The position numbers and the translations under genes were made by a program. Below, piece by piece: positions 19,517-28,466 of a stretch of 64,000 nucleotides of DNA. Location of the stretch: the NCBI RefSeq assembly GCF_900105135.1, contig NZ_LT629741.1:1-64000 (forward strand), in the 5' to 3' direction. The DNA comes from Gramella sp. MAR_2010_147 (lineage in GTDB: Bacteria > Bacteroidota > Bacteroidia > Flavobacteriales > Flavobacteriaceae). A model generated the notes under the pieces. The model had not been told where the DNA came from, made no database searches, and saw only the letters and a program-made list of their open reading frames with translations. The first letter of the stretch is position 1, and each line of letters opens with the position of its first letter.

Positions 19517-21106
19517 TTAAAATTCTGAAGTAAAATGGAATTTAATTGAAGGATATTTTTGCTGAGTCATTTGCAGTGAAAACTGGGAATCAGCTAAAAA
19601 TACTAATTGCCCGTGTTTATCTTTTGCCAGGTACTTAGATTTTACTCTTTTGAAATCCTTGAACTCTTCACTTTTTTCATCTTCTGCCTCAATCCAGGTA
19701 GCCTTGTGTACATTCAAATTCTCATACGTACATTTCGCCCCGTATTCATGTTCTAATCGATATTGAATTACCTCAAATTGTAATGCACCTACCGTTCCAA
19801 TGATTTTTCGTCCGTTCAGATCTAAAGTGAACAATTGGGCAACTCCCTCATCCATCAACTGATCGATACCTTTTTCTAGTTGTTTGGACTTCATAGGATC
19901 GGCGTTATTGATATACCTAAAATGTTCAGGCGAGAAACTGGGAATTCCCTTGTAAGCCAGGTTTTCACCTTCTGTAAGCGTATCTCCAATTTTAAAGTTT
20001 CCAGTATCATGAAGCCCAACAATATCACCCGGATAAGAAACATCTACGATCTCTTTCTTTTCAGCAAAAAAAGCATTTGGAGATGAGAACTTCATATTCT
20101 TGTTATTCCTAACATGAAGATAGTTCTTGTTTCTTTCGAACTTACCAGATACGATCTTAATAAAAGCAAGCCTGTCCCGGTGCTTAGGATCCATATTCGC
20201 GTGGATCTTGAATACAAAACCGGTGAAATCTTTTTCTTCCGGTTTTACCAGGCGGGTATCACTTTCTTTTGGTCTTGGCGGTGGAGCTATCTTGATAAAG
20301 CAATCCAGTAGTTCTCTTACTCCAAAATTATTCAGGGCAGAACCAAAGAAAACTGGTTGTAATCTTCCTTCCAGATAAGCATCCCTGTCAAATTCAGGAT
20401 ACACACCTTGCGCAAGCTCTAATTCTTCTCTTAAAGTATCTGCAGCAGTATCTCCAATTAGGCCGTCAAGTTCTTCAGACTTAAGATCACTTATTTCAAC
20501 GGTTTCCTCTATATCTTTTCTTGGATCTCCGGTAAAAAGGTTCACATTCTTTTCCCAGATGTTGTAAATTCCTTTAAAATCGTAACCCATTCCAATGGGG
20601 AAACTTAGAGGGGTTACGGTAAGATTTAATTTTTGTTCAATTTCATCAAGCAGTTCAAAAGCATCTTTACCCTCACGGTCAAGTTTATTGATGAAAACGA
20701 TCATTGGGATGTTTCGCATTCTACAAACTTCCACCAGTTTTTCAGTTTGTTCCTCAACACCTTTCGCAACGTCTATTACCACAATAACACTATCTACAGC
20801 TGTAAGTGTTCTAAAAGTATCTTCGGCAAAATCCTTGTGACCGGGAGTATCCAGAATGTTGATCTTAATATCCCTGTATTCGAAAGCAAGTACAGAAGTA
20901 GCGACAGAAATCCCTCTCTGTCTCTCAATTTCCATAAAGTCACTGGTAGCACCCTTTTTGATCTTATTAGATTTTACCGCACCAGCTTCCTGTATAGCAC
21001 CTCCGAAAAGCAGAAGTTTTTCAGTAAGTGTTGTTTTACCGGCATCGGGGTGGGAAATGATGCCAAATGTTCTCCTTTTATTGATCTCTTTTTGATAATG
21101 CTTCAT
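19517..21106 (-). CDS. prfC: Peptide chain release factor 3
   Basis: GTPase that recycles RF1/RF2 from the ribosome. G1 is SHPDAGKTTLTEKL, G2 lies in ERQRGISV, G3 is DTPGHKDF, and G4 is NKLD. From the ATG at 21106 (MKHYQKEINKRRTFGI) it is 529 residues, the length of E. coli RF3. An upstream in-frame ATG at 21157 would add 17 residues. A TATTTTTG -7-like element within that stretch argues for the shorter form. It is divergent from the OmpA gene. Confidence 0.95.
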   Translation of the reverse strand: MKHYQKEINKRRTFGIISHPDAGKTTLTEKLLLFGGAIQEAGAVKSNKIKKGATSDFMEIERQRGISVATSVLAFEYRDIKINILDTPGHKDFAEDTFRTLTAVDSVIVVIDVAKGVEEQTEKLVEVCRMRNIPMIVFINKLDREGKDAFELLDEIEQKLNLTVTPLSFPIGMGYDFKGIYNIWEKNVNLFTGDPRKDIEETVEISDLKSEELDGLIGDTAADTLREELELAQGVYPEFDRDAYLEGRLQPVFFGSALNNFGVRELLDCFIKIAPPPRPKESDTRLVKPEEKDFTGFVFKIHANMDPKHRDRLAFIKIVSGKFERNKNYLHVRNNKNMKFSSPNAFFAEKKEIVDVSYPGDIVGLHDTGNFKIGDTLTEGENLAYKGIPSFSPEHFRYINNADPMKSKQLEKGIDQLMDEGVAQLFTLDLNGRKIIGTVGALQFEVIQYRLEHEYGAKCTYENLNVHKATWIEAEDEKSEEFKDFKRVKSKYLAKDKHGQLVFLADSQFSLQMTQQKYPSIKFHFTSEF

Positions 21107-21268
21107 ATCTGCGGCTATTGGAGCGGCAAAAATACTATTATTTTGATGAAATTTCATTTTTCTGAACTAGCCTTTTTATCGAAAGAATATACCTTTTAAA
21201 CCATTAATTATTAACTTTATTTAGTATGTGTGGTTTTTGACAGATATTTGATTTAATTCCTTTAAGAA

Positions 21269-22879
21269 ATGAAGGTCTTTGCCCTACAAAACCTAAGAGA
21301 TTTAGTCTTTTTATTTGCTGTAAATTTTATTTTCAGCCTCTCATTATTTTCTCAATCTAAAACTGAAATTATTGCAAGCGGTTCCTACGCGGTAAACCTG
21401 GGAATTACTCCGCAAACACGTTCTAATGCTTTAAAACCTTATGGTTTTGTTTATGAACTTCTTACGAGGTATCCTGTGGAAATAAAGTGGGTGATCAATT
21501 CAGAAAAAGGTAAAGATGGCATTGACTTCAGGCTAAAAGATGAAGATTTTAGAGCCGGATCTTTTGTGATCCCGGTTTCCTATCTTACCGAAGATGTAAA
21601 AAACACTATTAAAAATTGGGAGCAAAGAGGTATGATTGGCAGTTATCTTAGCGAAGATAAGCCATTGCCGGTTTTTACAAATCTTTCAGTTGCTCCAAAG
21701 TGGACGCTCGATAAGCAAAATGGCAGTATCGCCCTGGCTTATTTTAGAGCCGCCGGAATTCCCGGATCAGCTCATGGCGGTTATAGTGTTAAGAATTGGA
21801 AAACACCAGGTGAATTGGGGGTTTGCGATGATATTTTTGTGATGCCTCATGCGGAACCTAAATTCGATTCTCATAAGAATCTGTACTTCTGGAATCGAAA
21901 ATTTAAAGGAGCTATTTGGGCGGGCTGTCATGCCGGAAGTGAATTAGAAAATTTATACGGCGCAGTTTCAGAAGAAAAAAATGCTCCAGTGATTCAGTTG
22001 AACTTTCTGTCTGCAGGAGCTGCCGGTGCAAGAACTACCGGACTTATTCCATATTATGAGCATAGATATGCTACTCCGCCTTATTCTCATCAACATCCAG
22101 CCGATCCTGTTGCTCAATATTTGGGTAGAACAGATAAAGCGATGATAAATGGTTCAGAAAGGATCTTGTATCCCAAAAAAGCCAATGTATGGCGTAATGG
22201 AACAAAGTTGATTGTGATAGATCCTACGGCCCCTGATGTTCCTTCTTTGTCCAATGGTGCAGGTGGTGTGATTGTCTATGGAAACGGATTTGAAGATCCC
22301 AAAAACGGATTGGTGATGTATCAGGTTTCCCACGATTTTTCAGGGGAGGCTCCAGAGAATATTGCCGCCATAAGAGTGTTTTTTAACTGGAGTTTTTATG
22401 CAGCAGAAGTGAAAAGAAAAGAGAATATTATTAGGTTCCAAAATGAGAAAGGTGATAAGATCTTTGCCGCAAGAGTAGGGGACGATCTGGCTATAATGCT
22501 TAATCTGGATCCTATTCTTTTTGATTTAGATAAGGCTGAGATCAAACCGAAAGAAGCCGAGCAGTTAGATCATATCGCAGCGTACATGCTGGAATATCCT
22601 GAACTTCTTATCGATATTAGATCGCATACTGATAGTAGGGCAGACGATGCCTACAATATAAAACTTTCACAGAGTCGTGTAGAAGTTACAAAACAATACC
22701 TTGTTAATATGGGAGTAGGGGAAGAGCGCATTTCAGGCAGAGGATATGGCGAAACTGAGCTGGTCAATGACTGCAGAAATGGTGTTCCCTGTTCAGAGGG
22801 ACAACATAAACAAAACAGGCGATCAGAATTTATTCTTTCCATTAACTGTGACCTTTATACTGGTAAATTAAAACTTTAG
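21269..22879 (+). CDS. OmpA-family protein with a large uncharacterised N-terminal domain
   Basis: 536 residues with an N-terminal signal peptide (LFAVNFIFSLSLFSQS; cleavage near 29). Residues about 30-395 form a domain I do not recognise, containing GAIWAGCHAGSELENLY. This is a G-C-H-A-G turn like the nucleophile elbow of class-I glutamine-amidotransferase folds. Residues about 415-525 form an OmpA peptidoglycan-binding domain (LDPILFDLDKAEIKP, IDIRSHTDSRADDAYN, LSQSRVEVTKQYLV, GRGYGETE, NRRSEF). It is likely periplasmic, tethered to the cell wall. No T9SS C-terminal signal is seen. The OmpA part is certain; the N-terminal role is unknown. Confidence 0.8.
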   Translation: MKVFALQNLRDLVFLFAVNFIFSLSLFSQSKTEIIASGSYAVNLGITPQTRSNALKPYGFVYELLTRYPVEIKWVINSEKGKDGIDFRLKDEDFRAGSFVIPVSYLTEDVKNTIKNWEQRGMIGSYLSEDKPLPVFTNLSVAPKWTLDKQNGSIALAYFRAAGIPGSAHGGYSVKNWKTPGELGVCDDIFVMPHAEPKFDSHKNLYFWNRKFKGAIWAGCHAGSELENLYGAVSEEKNAPVIQLNFLSAGAAGARTTGLIPYYEHRYATPPYSHQHPADPVAQYLGRTDKAMINGSERILYPKKANVWRNGTKLIVIDPTAPDVPSLSNGAGGVIVYGNGFEDPKNGLVMYQVSHDFSGEAPENIAAIRVFFNWSFYAAEVKRKENIIRFQNEKGDKIFAARVGDDLAIMLNLDPILFDLDKAEIKPKEAEQLDHIAAYMLEYPELLIDIRSHTDSRADDAYNIKLSQSRVEVTKQYLVNMGVGEERISGRGYGETELVNDCRNGVPCSEGQHKQNRRSEFILSINCDLYTGKLKL

Positions 22880-22899
22880 GAATTGCTTAATCAGCTTCC

Positions 22900-22931
22900 T
22901 TGTGATAGAAATGACTCTTTTTGTACATTTG
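22900..22931 (+). promoter_or_regulatory. Promoter of the idi-queD-bcp operon
   Basis: TTG at 22900-22902 and exact TAnnTTTG (TACATTTG, 22924-22931), 21 bases apart. It ends 16 bases before the idi start codon. Confidence 0.65.
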
Positions 22932-22947
22932 AGCTTCAAATAAAAAA

Positions 22948-23466
22948 ATGGCAAAAGAAAAAGTAATATTGGTAAACGAAAAAGATGAGCAAATCGGTTT
23001 GATGGAGAAGATCGAAGCACATGAAAAAGCATTACTTCACAGGGCCTTTTCTGTTTTCGTTTTTAATGATAAGAATGAGCTGATGATCCAGCAGAGAGCG
23101 TTGACCAAATATCATTCACCGGGATTATGGACTAATACCTGCTGTAGTCATCAAAGAGAAGGTGAATCTAATATTAAGGCTGGTAAAAGAAGACTTCAGG
23201 AAGAAATGGGATTTTCTACAGATCTAAAGGATACCATTTCATTTATCTACAAAGCACCTTTTGATAACGGTTTAACCGAGCATGAATTTGATCATATTCT
23301 TGTAGGAAGCTTTGAGGGTGAACCAGATCTAAACCCAGATGAGGTTGCGGCATGGAAATGGGTTTCTTTAGAAGATCTTCAGTTAGATATGGAGAAAAAT
23401 CCTGATATTTATACTGAATGGTTTAAGATCATCTTTGAAAAATATTACTCACATATCAAGCAATGA
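22948..23466 (+). CDS. idi: Isopentenyl-diphosphate delta-isomerase, type 1
   Basis: Interconverts IPP and DMAPP for isoprenoid synthesis (quinones, carotenoids, undecaprenyl carrier). 172 residues. The catalytic Cys is 65 or 66 in NTCCSHQ, followed by a Nudix-type helix EGESNIKAGKRRLQEEMGF. The acidic partner is in LTEHEFDHI. It is first in a three-gene operon; its stop overlaps the start of queD (ATGA). Confidence 0.93.
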   Translation: MAKEKVILVNEKDEQIGLMEKIEAHEKALLHRAFSVFVFNDKNELMIQQRALTKYHSPGLWTNTCCSHQREGESNIKAGKRRLQEEMGFSTDLKDTISFIYKAPFDNGLTEHEFDHILVGSFEGEPDLNPDEVAAWKWVSLEDLQLDMEKNPDIYTEWFKIIFEKYYSHIKQ

Positions 23467-23873
23467 GAATTACCGTACATAGAAAAGCTCATTTCAATGC
23501 AGCCCACAGGCTTTACAAGAAAGGATGGGATGATGCCAAAAACCTGGAAGTTTTCGGAAAGTGCAGCAATCCTAATTATCATGGGCATAATTATGAGTTG
23601 ATTGTATCGGTGACTGGCGAACCAGATGCAGAGACCGGTTTCGTTATGGACCTTAAAATTCTGAAAGAAATTATTTATGAAGAAGTGGAGCAAGCATTTG
23701 ATCATAAGAACTTGAATATAGAAGTTGCAGAATTCAAAGATCTAAACCCAACTGCAGAAAATATTGCCGTAGTAATCTGGAATAAGCTTCGAAAAAAAAT
23801 AAAGGAAGATCATGATCTGGAGGTGACACTGTATGAGACACCCAGAAACTTTGTAAGTTATAAGGGAGATTAA
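23463..23873 (+). CDS. queD: 6-carboxytetrahydropterin synthase / PTPS family
   Basis: Zinc enzyme that converts dihydroneopterin triphosphate, the step to queuosine precursors in bacteria. 136 residues. Zinc ligands are His15 (FNAAHRL), His40 and His42 (NYHGHNYEL); the catalytic Cys34 is in FGKCSNPNYHGH. The C-terminal Glu is in LYETPRN. It overlaps idi by 4 bases and abuts bcp with no gap. A tetrahydrobiopterin-type role is possible, but QueD is the usual assignment. Confidence 0.85.
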   Translation: MRITVHRKAHFNAAHRLYKKGWDDAKNLEVFGKCSNPNYHGHNYELIVSVTGEPDAETGFVMDLKILKEIIYEEVEQAFDHKNLNIEVAEFKDLNPTAENIAVVIWNKLRKKIKEDHDLEVTLYETPRNFVSYKGD

Positions 23874-24326
23874 ATGGAAATTGGCGAATTAGTCCCAGAT
23901 CTTGTTTTAAAAGACCAACATGGTGAAAATTTTAATTTTTCAGATCTAATTCACAAAAAAGCATTTGTAGTTTATTTTTACCCAAAAGATTTTACACCTG
24001 GTTGTACAAAACAGGCTTGTAGTTTTCGCGATAGGTATGAAGATTTTATAGAATTGGGTGCTGAGGTGATTGGGGTTAGTGCAGATTCACCAAAATTACA
24101 TTCTAAATTCATCAAGAAATATGAGCTGCCCTATATCTTTTTATCAGATAAAGATAAGAAAGCGAGGAAGGCTTTTGGCGTAAAGACCAATTTATTGGGA
24201 TTGCTACCAGGAAGAGAAACCTTTATTTTTGATAAGAAGGGGAAGTTGCTGCACAAGTTTAATAGTATGAGTGCGAGCAGGCATATGCCTGAAGCTTTAG
24301 CAGTCCTGAAAAAAAAGACGAATTAA
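23874..24326 (+). CDS. bcp: Thioredoxin-dependent peroxiredoxin (BCP/PrxQ)
   Basis: Reduces H2O2 and organic peroxides with thioredoxin. 150 residues. The peroxidatic Cys44 and resolving Cys49 are in FTPGCTKQACSFRD, the 5-residue spacing of the PrxQ subgroup. The ATG follows the queD TAA directly, so the two are co-translated. No signal peptide, so cytosolic. Confidence 0.92.
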   Translation: MEIGELVPDLVLKDQHGENFNFSDLIHKKAFVVYFYPKDFTPGCTKQACSFRDRYEDFIELGAEVIGVSADSPKLHSKFIKKYELPYIFLSDKDKKARKAFGVKTNLLGLLPGRETFIFDKKGKLLHKFNSMSASRHMPEALAVLKKKTN

Positions 24327-24389
24327 TTTTATAGAAATTCATTTTCCTTTCGGAAAATAGTTTAAATTCGCACCCGAAATTTATTGATA

Positions 24390-24656
24390 ATGGCGAGTAA
24401 AAGATTGCTTAAAAAAGATGTGAATTATGTAATGGGAGACATCATTGATGCTGCCTACATTCACCAAATGGCTAACCCTAAGGAAGACCCGGCGAAATCT
24501 GAGGCGATCGTAGATGAGGCTATTAAAGAATATGATGAATTGATCACGAAGATCAATCGTCGTGATGTTGAAAATAAACAGAAACATTTTAAAGAAGTTC
24601 AGTCTGATTTGGAGACTAAGGCAAAAGCCTTGATCGAAAAATTGAATGCACTTTAA
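24390..24656 (+). CDS. Small conserved flavobacterial protein, unknown function
   Basis: 88 residues (MASKRLLKKDVNYVMGDIID), mostly helical and charged, with no signal or membrane segment. It has the look of a two- to three-helix cytosolic protein with a coiled-coil-like C-terminal half (KHFKEVQSDLETKAKALIEKL). TAAATTCG at 24363-24370 is a near-match to the -7 consensus. A TTG at 24384 would add two residues. It is followed after 6 bases by tRNA-Thr. I considered RNA polymerase omega, but no omega motif is present. Confidence 0.75.
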   Translation: MASKRLLKKDVNYVMGDIIDAAYIHQMANPKEDPAKSEAIVDEAIKEYDELITKINRRDVENKQKHFKEVQSDLETKAKALIEKLNAL

Positions 24657-24662
24657 TAAGTT

Positions 24663-24736
24663 GCCGATGTAGCTCAGCTGGCTAGAGCAGCTGATTTGTA
24701 ATCAGCAGGTCGTGGGTTCGAGTCCCTCCATCGGCT
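24663..24736 (+). tRNA. tRNA-Thr (TGT), second identical copy
   Basis: Identical over all 74 bases to the copy at 3456-3529, anticodon TGT. It appears co-transcribed with the 88-residue gene just upstream and ends in its own terminator. Confidence 0.95.
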
Positions 24737-24740
24737 CTTA

Positions 24741-24768
24741 AAAAAACCTTTCTTCGGAAAGGTTTTTT
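24741..24768 (+). terminator. Terminator after tRNA-Thr
   Basis: AAAAAACCTTTC / GAAAGGTTTTTT closed by a TTCG tetraloop (24753-24756), with the T run to 24769. The stretch 24770-24859 beyond it holds nothing I can identify. Confidence 0.9.
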
Positions 24769-24859
24769 TGTTGGATCTAGTGAGAGTAAGTAGCCGGTCC
24801 TGAGTGCAGCGACAGTGCAACCAAAGGAAGCCCTGCATTTACAATTAAAGAGAGACCTG

Positions 24860-26128
24860 CTATTCAGCAGTTCTTAAATCATAATTTAGCTGTTTGATCT
24901 TTGCTTTTTTGATACTTCTGTTTAATAATAAACTAAGTACTAAAGCTACCAGGATCAATCCAGTGAAAACGTAGAATACCGGGATATAACTCCCTGTTCG
25001 GGTATAGATCTGGGAGACAAGTGTAGGTCCGATTAAACCACCCAGAGACCATGTGGTGAGCAGGTAACCGTGAATGGCACCCAGCTCTTTGGTGCCAAAT
25101 AGATCTCCAATAAAGGCAGGAAGATTAGAAAAACCACCGCCATAACAACTTACCACCAGGAATATTAGGAGTTGAAAGATAAATGCGCTGGCAATTACAG
25201 GCAAGGTGATGAAAGCTATTAATTGTATAACGAAGAAAATAATAAACACCCTGGGCCTGGATAAATAATCTGAGGCTGCAGCCCAGCCAAGTCTTCCTCC
25301 GCCATTAAAAATACCCATAAGACCTACCATGGTGGCAGCTGCACCTGCTGAAAGTCCAACAATATTTTGAGCCATTGGAGAAGCGACTGAAATCATCATG
25401 ATACCGGCACTTGTATTAATAAGCATCATGCTCCATAACATCCAGAAGTGTTTTGTTTTTACTGCTTCAGCTCCAGTAGCCTGTCTTAGATCCTTCTTTA
25501 CTTTTTGTGTTCCTGCAGAAACAGCAGCTTTCATTCCGGCCGGCATCCACCCATTAGGAGGTGGAGCTATGTAGAACGCTCCCAGCATCATCATTATGAA
25601 ATAAGAAGTTCCCAGAATATAAAAGGTTGGACTTATCCCAATAGATTCAATTAAACTTGCTGCGACCGGTGCTGTAACCAAAGCTCCTGTTCCAAAACCC
25701 AATACTGCCATTCCAGTAGCCAGACCGCGTTTATCTGGAAACCATTTTACTAATGTGGAAACAGGGGAGATGTATCCTATGCCTAAGCCAAGTCCACTTA
25801 GTACACCATATGAGAGGAGAAAAAGCGGGAGTGAATTTAGGGAAATGGCAAAACCGGAACCAGCCTGACCCAAACCGAATAATACTGCAGCCAGCATAGC
25901 AGATTTCCTGGGCCCGCTTTTTTCGACAAATTTTCCAAAGAGTGCTGCAGAGCCGCCTCCTAAAACCATCATTATGGTAAATGCGGTAGTTACTGATGCT
26001 ACCGTCCAGCCCTTAGCTTCCACCAAAGGTTGGGTGTAAACGCTATAAGCGTAAGCAGCACCAATAGATATATGAATGGCAATAGCAGATGCGGCAATTA
26101 GCCAGCGGTTTTTATTTACTGAACTCAT
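24860..26128 (-). CDS. MFS transporter, OFA (oxalate/formate antiporter-like) family
   Basis: 422 residues with 12 predicted membrane helices. The N-terminal half reads NRWLIAASAIAIHISIGAAYAYSVYTQPL and the second half FIGDLFGTKELGAIHGYLLTTWSLGG, both typical of the OxlT/OFA group. The family moves small carboxylates such as oxalate, formate or lactate; the substrate here is not known. A monocistronic minus-strand gene with about 200 bases of promoter region upstream. Confidence 0.85.
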   Translation of the reverse strand: MSSVNKNRWLIAASAIAIHISIGAAYAYSVYTQPLVEAKGWTVASVTTAFTIMMVLGGGSAALFGKFVEKSGPRKSAMLAAVLFGLGQAGSGFAISLNSLPLFLLSYGVLSGLGLGIGYISPVSTLVKWFPDKRGLATGMAVLGFGTGALVTAPVAASLIESIGISPTFYILGTSYFIMMMLGAFYIAPPPNGWMPAGMKAAVSAGTQKVKKDLRQATGAEAVKTKHFWMLWSMMLINTSAGIMMISVASPMAQNIVGLSAGAAATMVGLMGIFNGGGRLGWAAASDYLSRPRVFIIFFVIQLIAFITLPVIASAFIFQLLIFLVVSCYGGGFSNLPAFIGDLFGTKELGAIHGYLLTTWSLGGLIGPTLVSQIYTRTGSYIPVFYVFTGLILVALVLSLLLNRSIKKAKIKQLNYDLRTAE

Positions 26129-26276
26129 TTCAAAAATCTGTTATTATTAGGATTTATTCTTAATTTAAGATCACTATAAGCAATAATAAGGTTAATTTAA
26201 TGAAAAAAGTAAATGATTGATTTTTTTCATCATTTTGAAAGTTCAGTTATTATAATTGCTTGTAGCCTTTTTAAGC

Positions 26277-26307
26277 AAAAAAAAGAGGAGCCGTTTAGCT
26301 CCTCTTT
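26277..26307 (-). terminator. Terminator of the DUF4369 lipoprotein gene
   Basis: AAAGAGGAGC (26282-26291 side) pairs with GCTCCTCTTT (26298-26307). Read on the minus strand it is followed by a T run (A run at 26277-26284 on plus). Confidence 0.85.
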
Positions 26308-26329
26308 CCAGTGTATTTTTTAATGCGAA

Positions 26330-27079
26330 TCAGGAATTGTTCTCATCAGATTGAGCTTCTACCTTCTCTTCTAATTTTTCTTCTTTACGCCGTTCTTTTA
26401 AAAACTTTTTAAGCTCTTCTCCATATTTCGATTTCTTCACTCCAGGAGCCAATGAATTGTAGATGGTATCAAGATATTTAATATTGGCATCAAATACTTC
26501 AGAAAGTGCCAGATAAGGTGCAATTTCATGATCTTTATTGTTGATCGCAAAATTGACGGTGTATAGATACTTCCTTTTGAGGAGACCGTCATACTTTTTA
26601 TCTATCTCCATTAATTTATCTTCGTCCTGAGCTTTTTCAGCTTCAAAACTAGCTTTGATTAGCTCAAGGTTCTGATCGTTGAATCTACCGATCATTTCAC
26701 GATACTCCATCAGTTTCTCCTGGTTTACAGACCCCGTTACTTTTGCACTGGTTTCAAATTTCTCCAGTTCGGTCTTAATGGTTACCTGTCCTTTATCTGC
26801 GAAAAAATTTATACGATCATCGTACCTGTTATTGTCTACTTTTTCAAGGTACAGATACATGATTTGAGGGCTCTCAATATAGGTTTCCATGGAGAACATT
26901 GGATCGCCATCTACCACAACCGAATCAATATTCACTAAAATGGTATCATCGATCTTCTGCAGGTATAAAGTACCTTTCTTAAGGCCCTTAACTTCACCAC
27001 TAACAATAAGATTGCTTTCTTTTTCAGAACAGGATGTGATACTGATCAGGATGACTAAAAGAAGAGCTAATTTTTTCAT
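26330..27079 (-). CDS. DUF4369-domain lipoprotein
   Basis: 249 residues. Lipoprotein signal MKKLALLLVILISITSC with Cys17 as the lipidation site. The DUF4369 domain follows (about 25-125: VSGEVKGLKKGTLYLQKIDD, IDSVVVDG), a beta-rich domain often found before thioredoxin folds in Bacteroidota. Here the thioredoxin domain is absent. The C-terminal part is helical and highly charged (LKKFLKERRKEEKLEEKVEAQ). Probably periplasm-facing on a membrane; function unknown. Confidence 0.82.
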   Translation of the reverse strand: MKKLALLLVILISITSCSEKESNLIVSGEVKGLKKGTLYLQKIDDTILVNIDSVVVDGDPMFSMETYIESPQIMYLYLEKVDNNRYDDRINFFADKGQVTIKTELEKFETSAKVTGSVNQEKLMEYREMIGRFNDQNLELIKASFEAEKAQDEDKLMEIDKKYDGLLKRKYLYTVNFAINNKDHEIAPYLALSEVFDANIKYLDTIYNSLAPGVKKSKYGEELKKFLKERRKEEKLEEKVEAQSDENNS

Positions 27080-27133
27080 TTTTTGAAATCAAATTTTAAG
27101 AAGCGCAAATATCTTATAATTTTCTGTTTAATA

Positions 27134-28399
27134 CTAACTGCCGGCAGCTATTTGCATTAAAATTGTACATAGTATGGCGCCATAAGTTCCAACTACATAA
27201 CCAAAGACCGCAAGTAGGACTCCTACAGTGGCTAAAGAAGGGTGAAACGCCGCAGCTACCACTGGAGCTGAAGCTGCACCTCCTACATTGGCCTGACTCC
27301 CAACGGCCAGAAAGAAATATGGTGCTTTGATGATCTTAGCTGTAGTAAGAAGAACTATCACATGGATAAGTATCCAAACCAGTCCTATTGCGATAAGTCC
27401 GGGATTGTCCAGTATCATTGTTAAGTCCATTTTCATACCTATGGTAGCTACCAGAATATAGATGAAGATACTTCCAATCTTACTGGCTCCAGCCCCCTCG
27501 TATTTTTTCATTTTGGTGAAAGATAAGGCTATACCAATGGCAGTCGCAATAGTGATCATCCAGAAGAATTGCGATGAAAAAGAAGACAGGGCGCTTTTTG
27601 AATCATTAAATACGTCAAAACTGGCAAGTAGATATTCAGAAATATTATCGGCTCCCCAATGGGCAATTCCTACAGCACCAAAAGCAAGCGCAAGCATGAT
27701 TATAAAATCTGGTAATTCCGGAACCCTGGTTACACTTTTCGCATAATCACTCACCTTTACTTTAAGCTCTTCAATTGCAGAGTTGTCGGCTTTTAACCAC
27801 TTGTCTATTTTTTCGTTTTTACCTATTCCCATGAGGATTATTGCCATCCATAGATTTGCCACTACAATATCTACCAGCACCATTCCTCCGTAAAGGTCTG
27901 GGTTATATTCATAAATTTCAAGCATTGCAGCCTGATTGGCTCCGCCGCCAATCCAACTCCCTGCGATGGTAGAAAGTCCTCTCCAAATGGCATCTGGACC
28001 TACACCACCAACGGTTTCCGGAGAAATAGCCGAAACAATTAAAACGGCAATGGGGCCGCCTAGTATAATTCCAACGGTCCCGGCAAAGAACATAATAAGT
28101 GCTTTTGGGCCAAGATTAAAAATTGCCTTGAGATCTATACTCAAGGTCATTAGTACCAGTGCTGCCGGTAAAAGATATCTACTTGCTACAAAATAAAGCT
28201 GGGAAGTTTCATCATCTATTAAGTTTAATGAATTGAGAATTGCCGGGATGAGGTAGCACATTAAAAGTGCCGGTACAACTTTATAAAATTTACTCCAGAA
28301 TCCCTCTTTCTTTGATGAGGTGTAAAATACAAATCCAAGAGCAAGCATTAGTAAACCAAAGACAATAGCGTCATTAGTGAACACAGTAGTAGTTTCCAT
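27134..28399 (-). CDS. DUF819 family membrane protein (YjcL-like permease)
   Basis: 421 residues from ATG 28399 (METTTVFTNDAIVFG); a TTG at 28432 would add 11 residues that read like leader sequence. About 12 membrane helices. DUF819 features are the Gly-rich ISTIAGSWIGGGANQAA-type segment (about 155-175) and VGGAASAPVVAAAFHPSLATVG (about 370-391). The family is related in fold to gluconate/anion permeases; substrate unknown. The gene ends 54 bases before the DUF4369 start. Confidence 0.85.
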   Translation of the reverse strand: METTTVFTNDAIVFGLLMLALGFVFYTSSKKEGFWSKFYKVVPALLMCYLIPAILNSLNLIDDETSQLYFVASRYLLPAALVLMTLSIDLKAIFNLGPKALIMFFAGTVGIILGGPIAVLIVSAISPETVGGVGPDAIWRGLSTIAGSWIGGGANQAAMLEIYEYNPDLYGGMVLVDIVVANLWMAIILMGIGKNEKIDKWLKADNSAIEELKVKVSDYAKSVTRVPELPDFIIMLALAFGAVGIAHWGADNISEYLLASFDVFNDSKSALSSFSSQFFWMITIATAIGIALSFTKMKKYEGAGASKIGSIFIYILVATIGMKMDLTMILDNPGLIAIGLVWILIHVIVLLTTAKIIKAPYFFLAVGSQANVGGAASAPVVAAAFHPSLATVGVLLAVFGYVVGTYGAILCTILMQIAAGS

Positions 28400-28466
28400 A
28401 TAAATTTGAATAGGTTGGTCGGCAAAATACAATTTTTATTGTATCTGACTGTACGAGATTTTGAAC

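Noticed and set aside
24390..24656. Small gene as RNA polymerase omega subunit
   Set aside because: Length is near but no omega motif is recognisable and the sequence is a lysine-rich helical protein; left as unknown.
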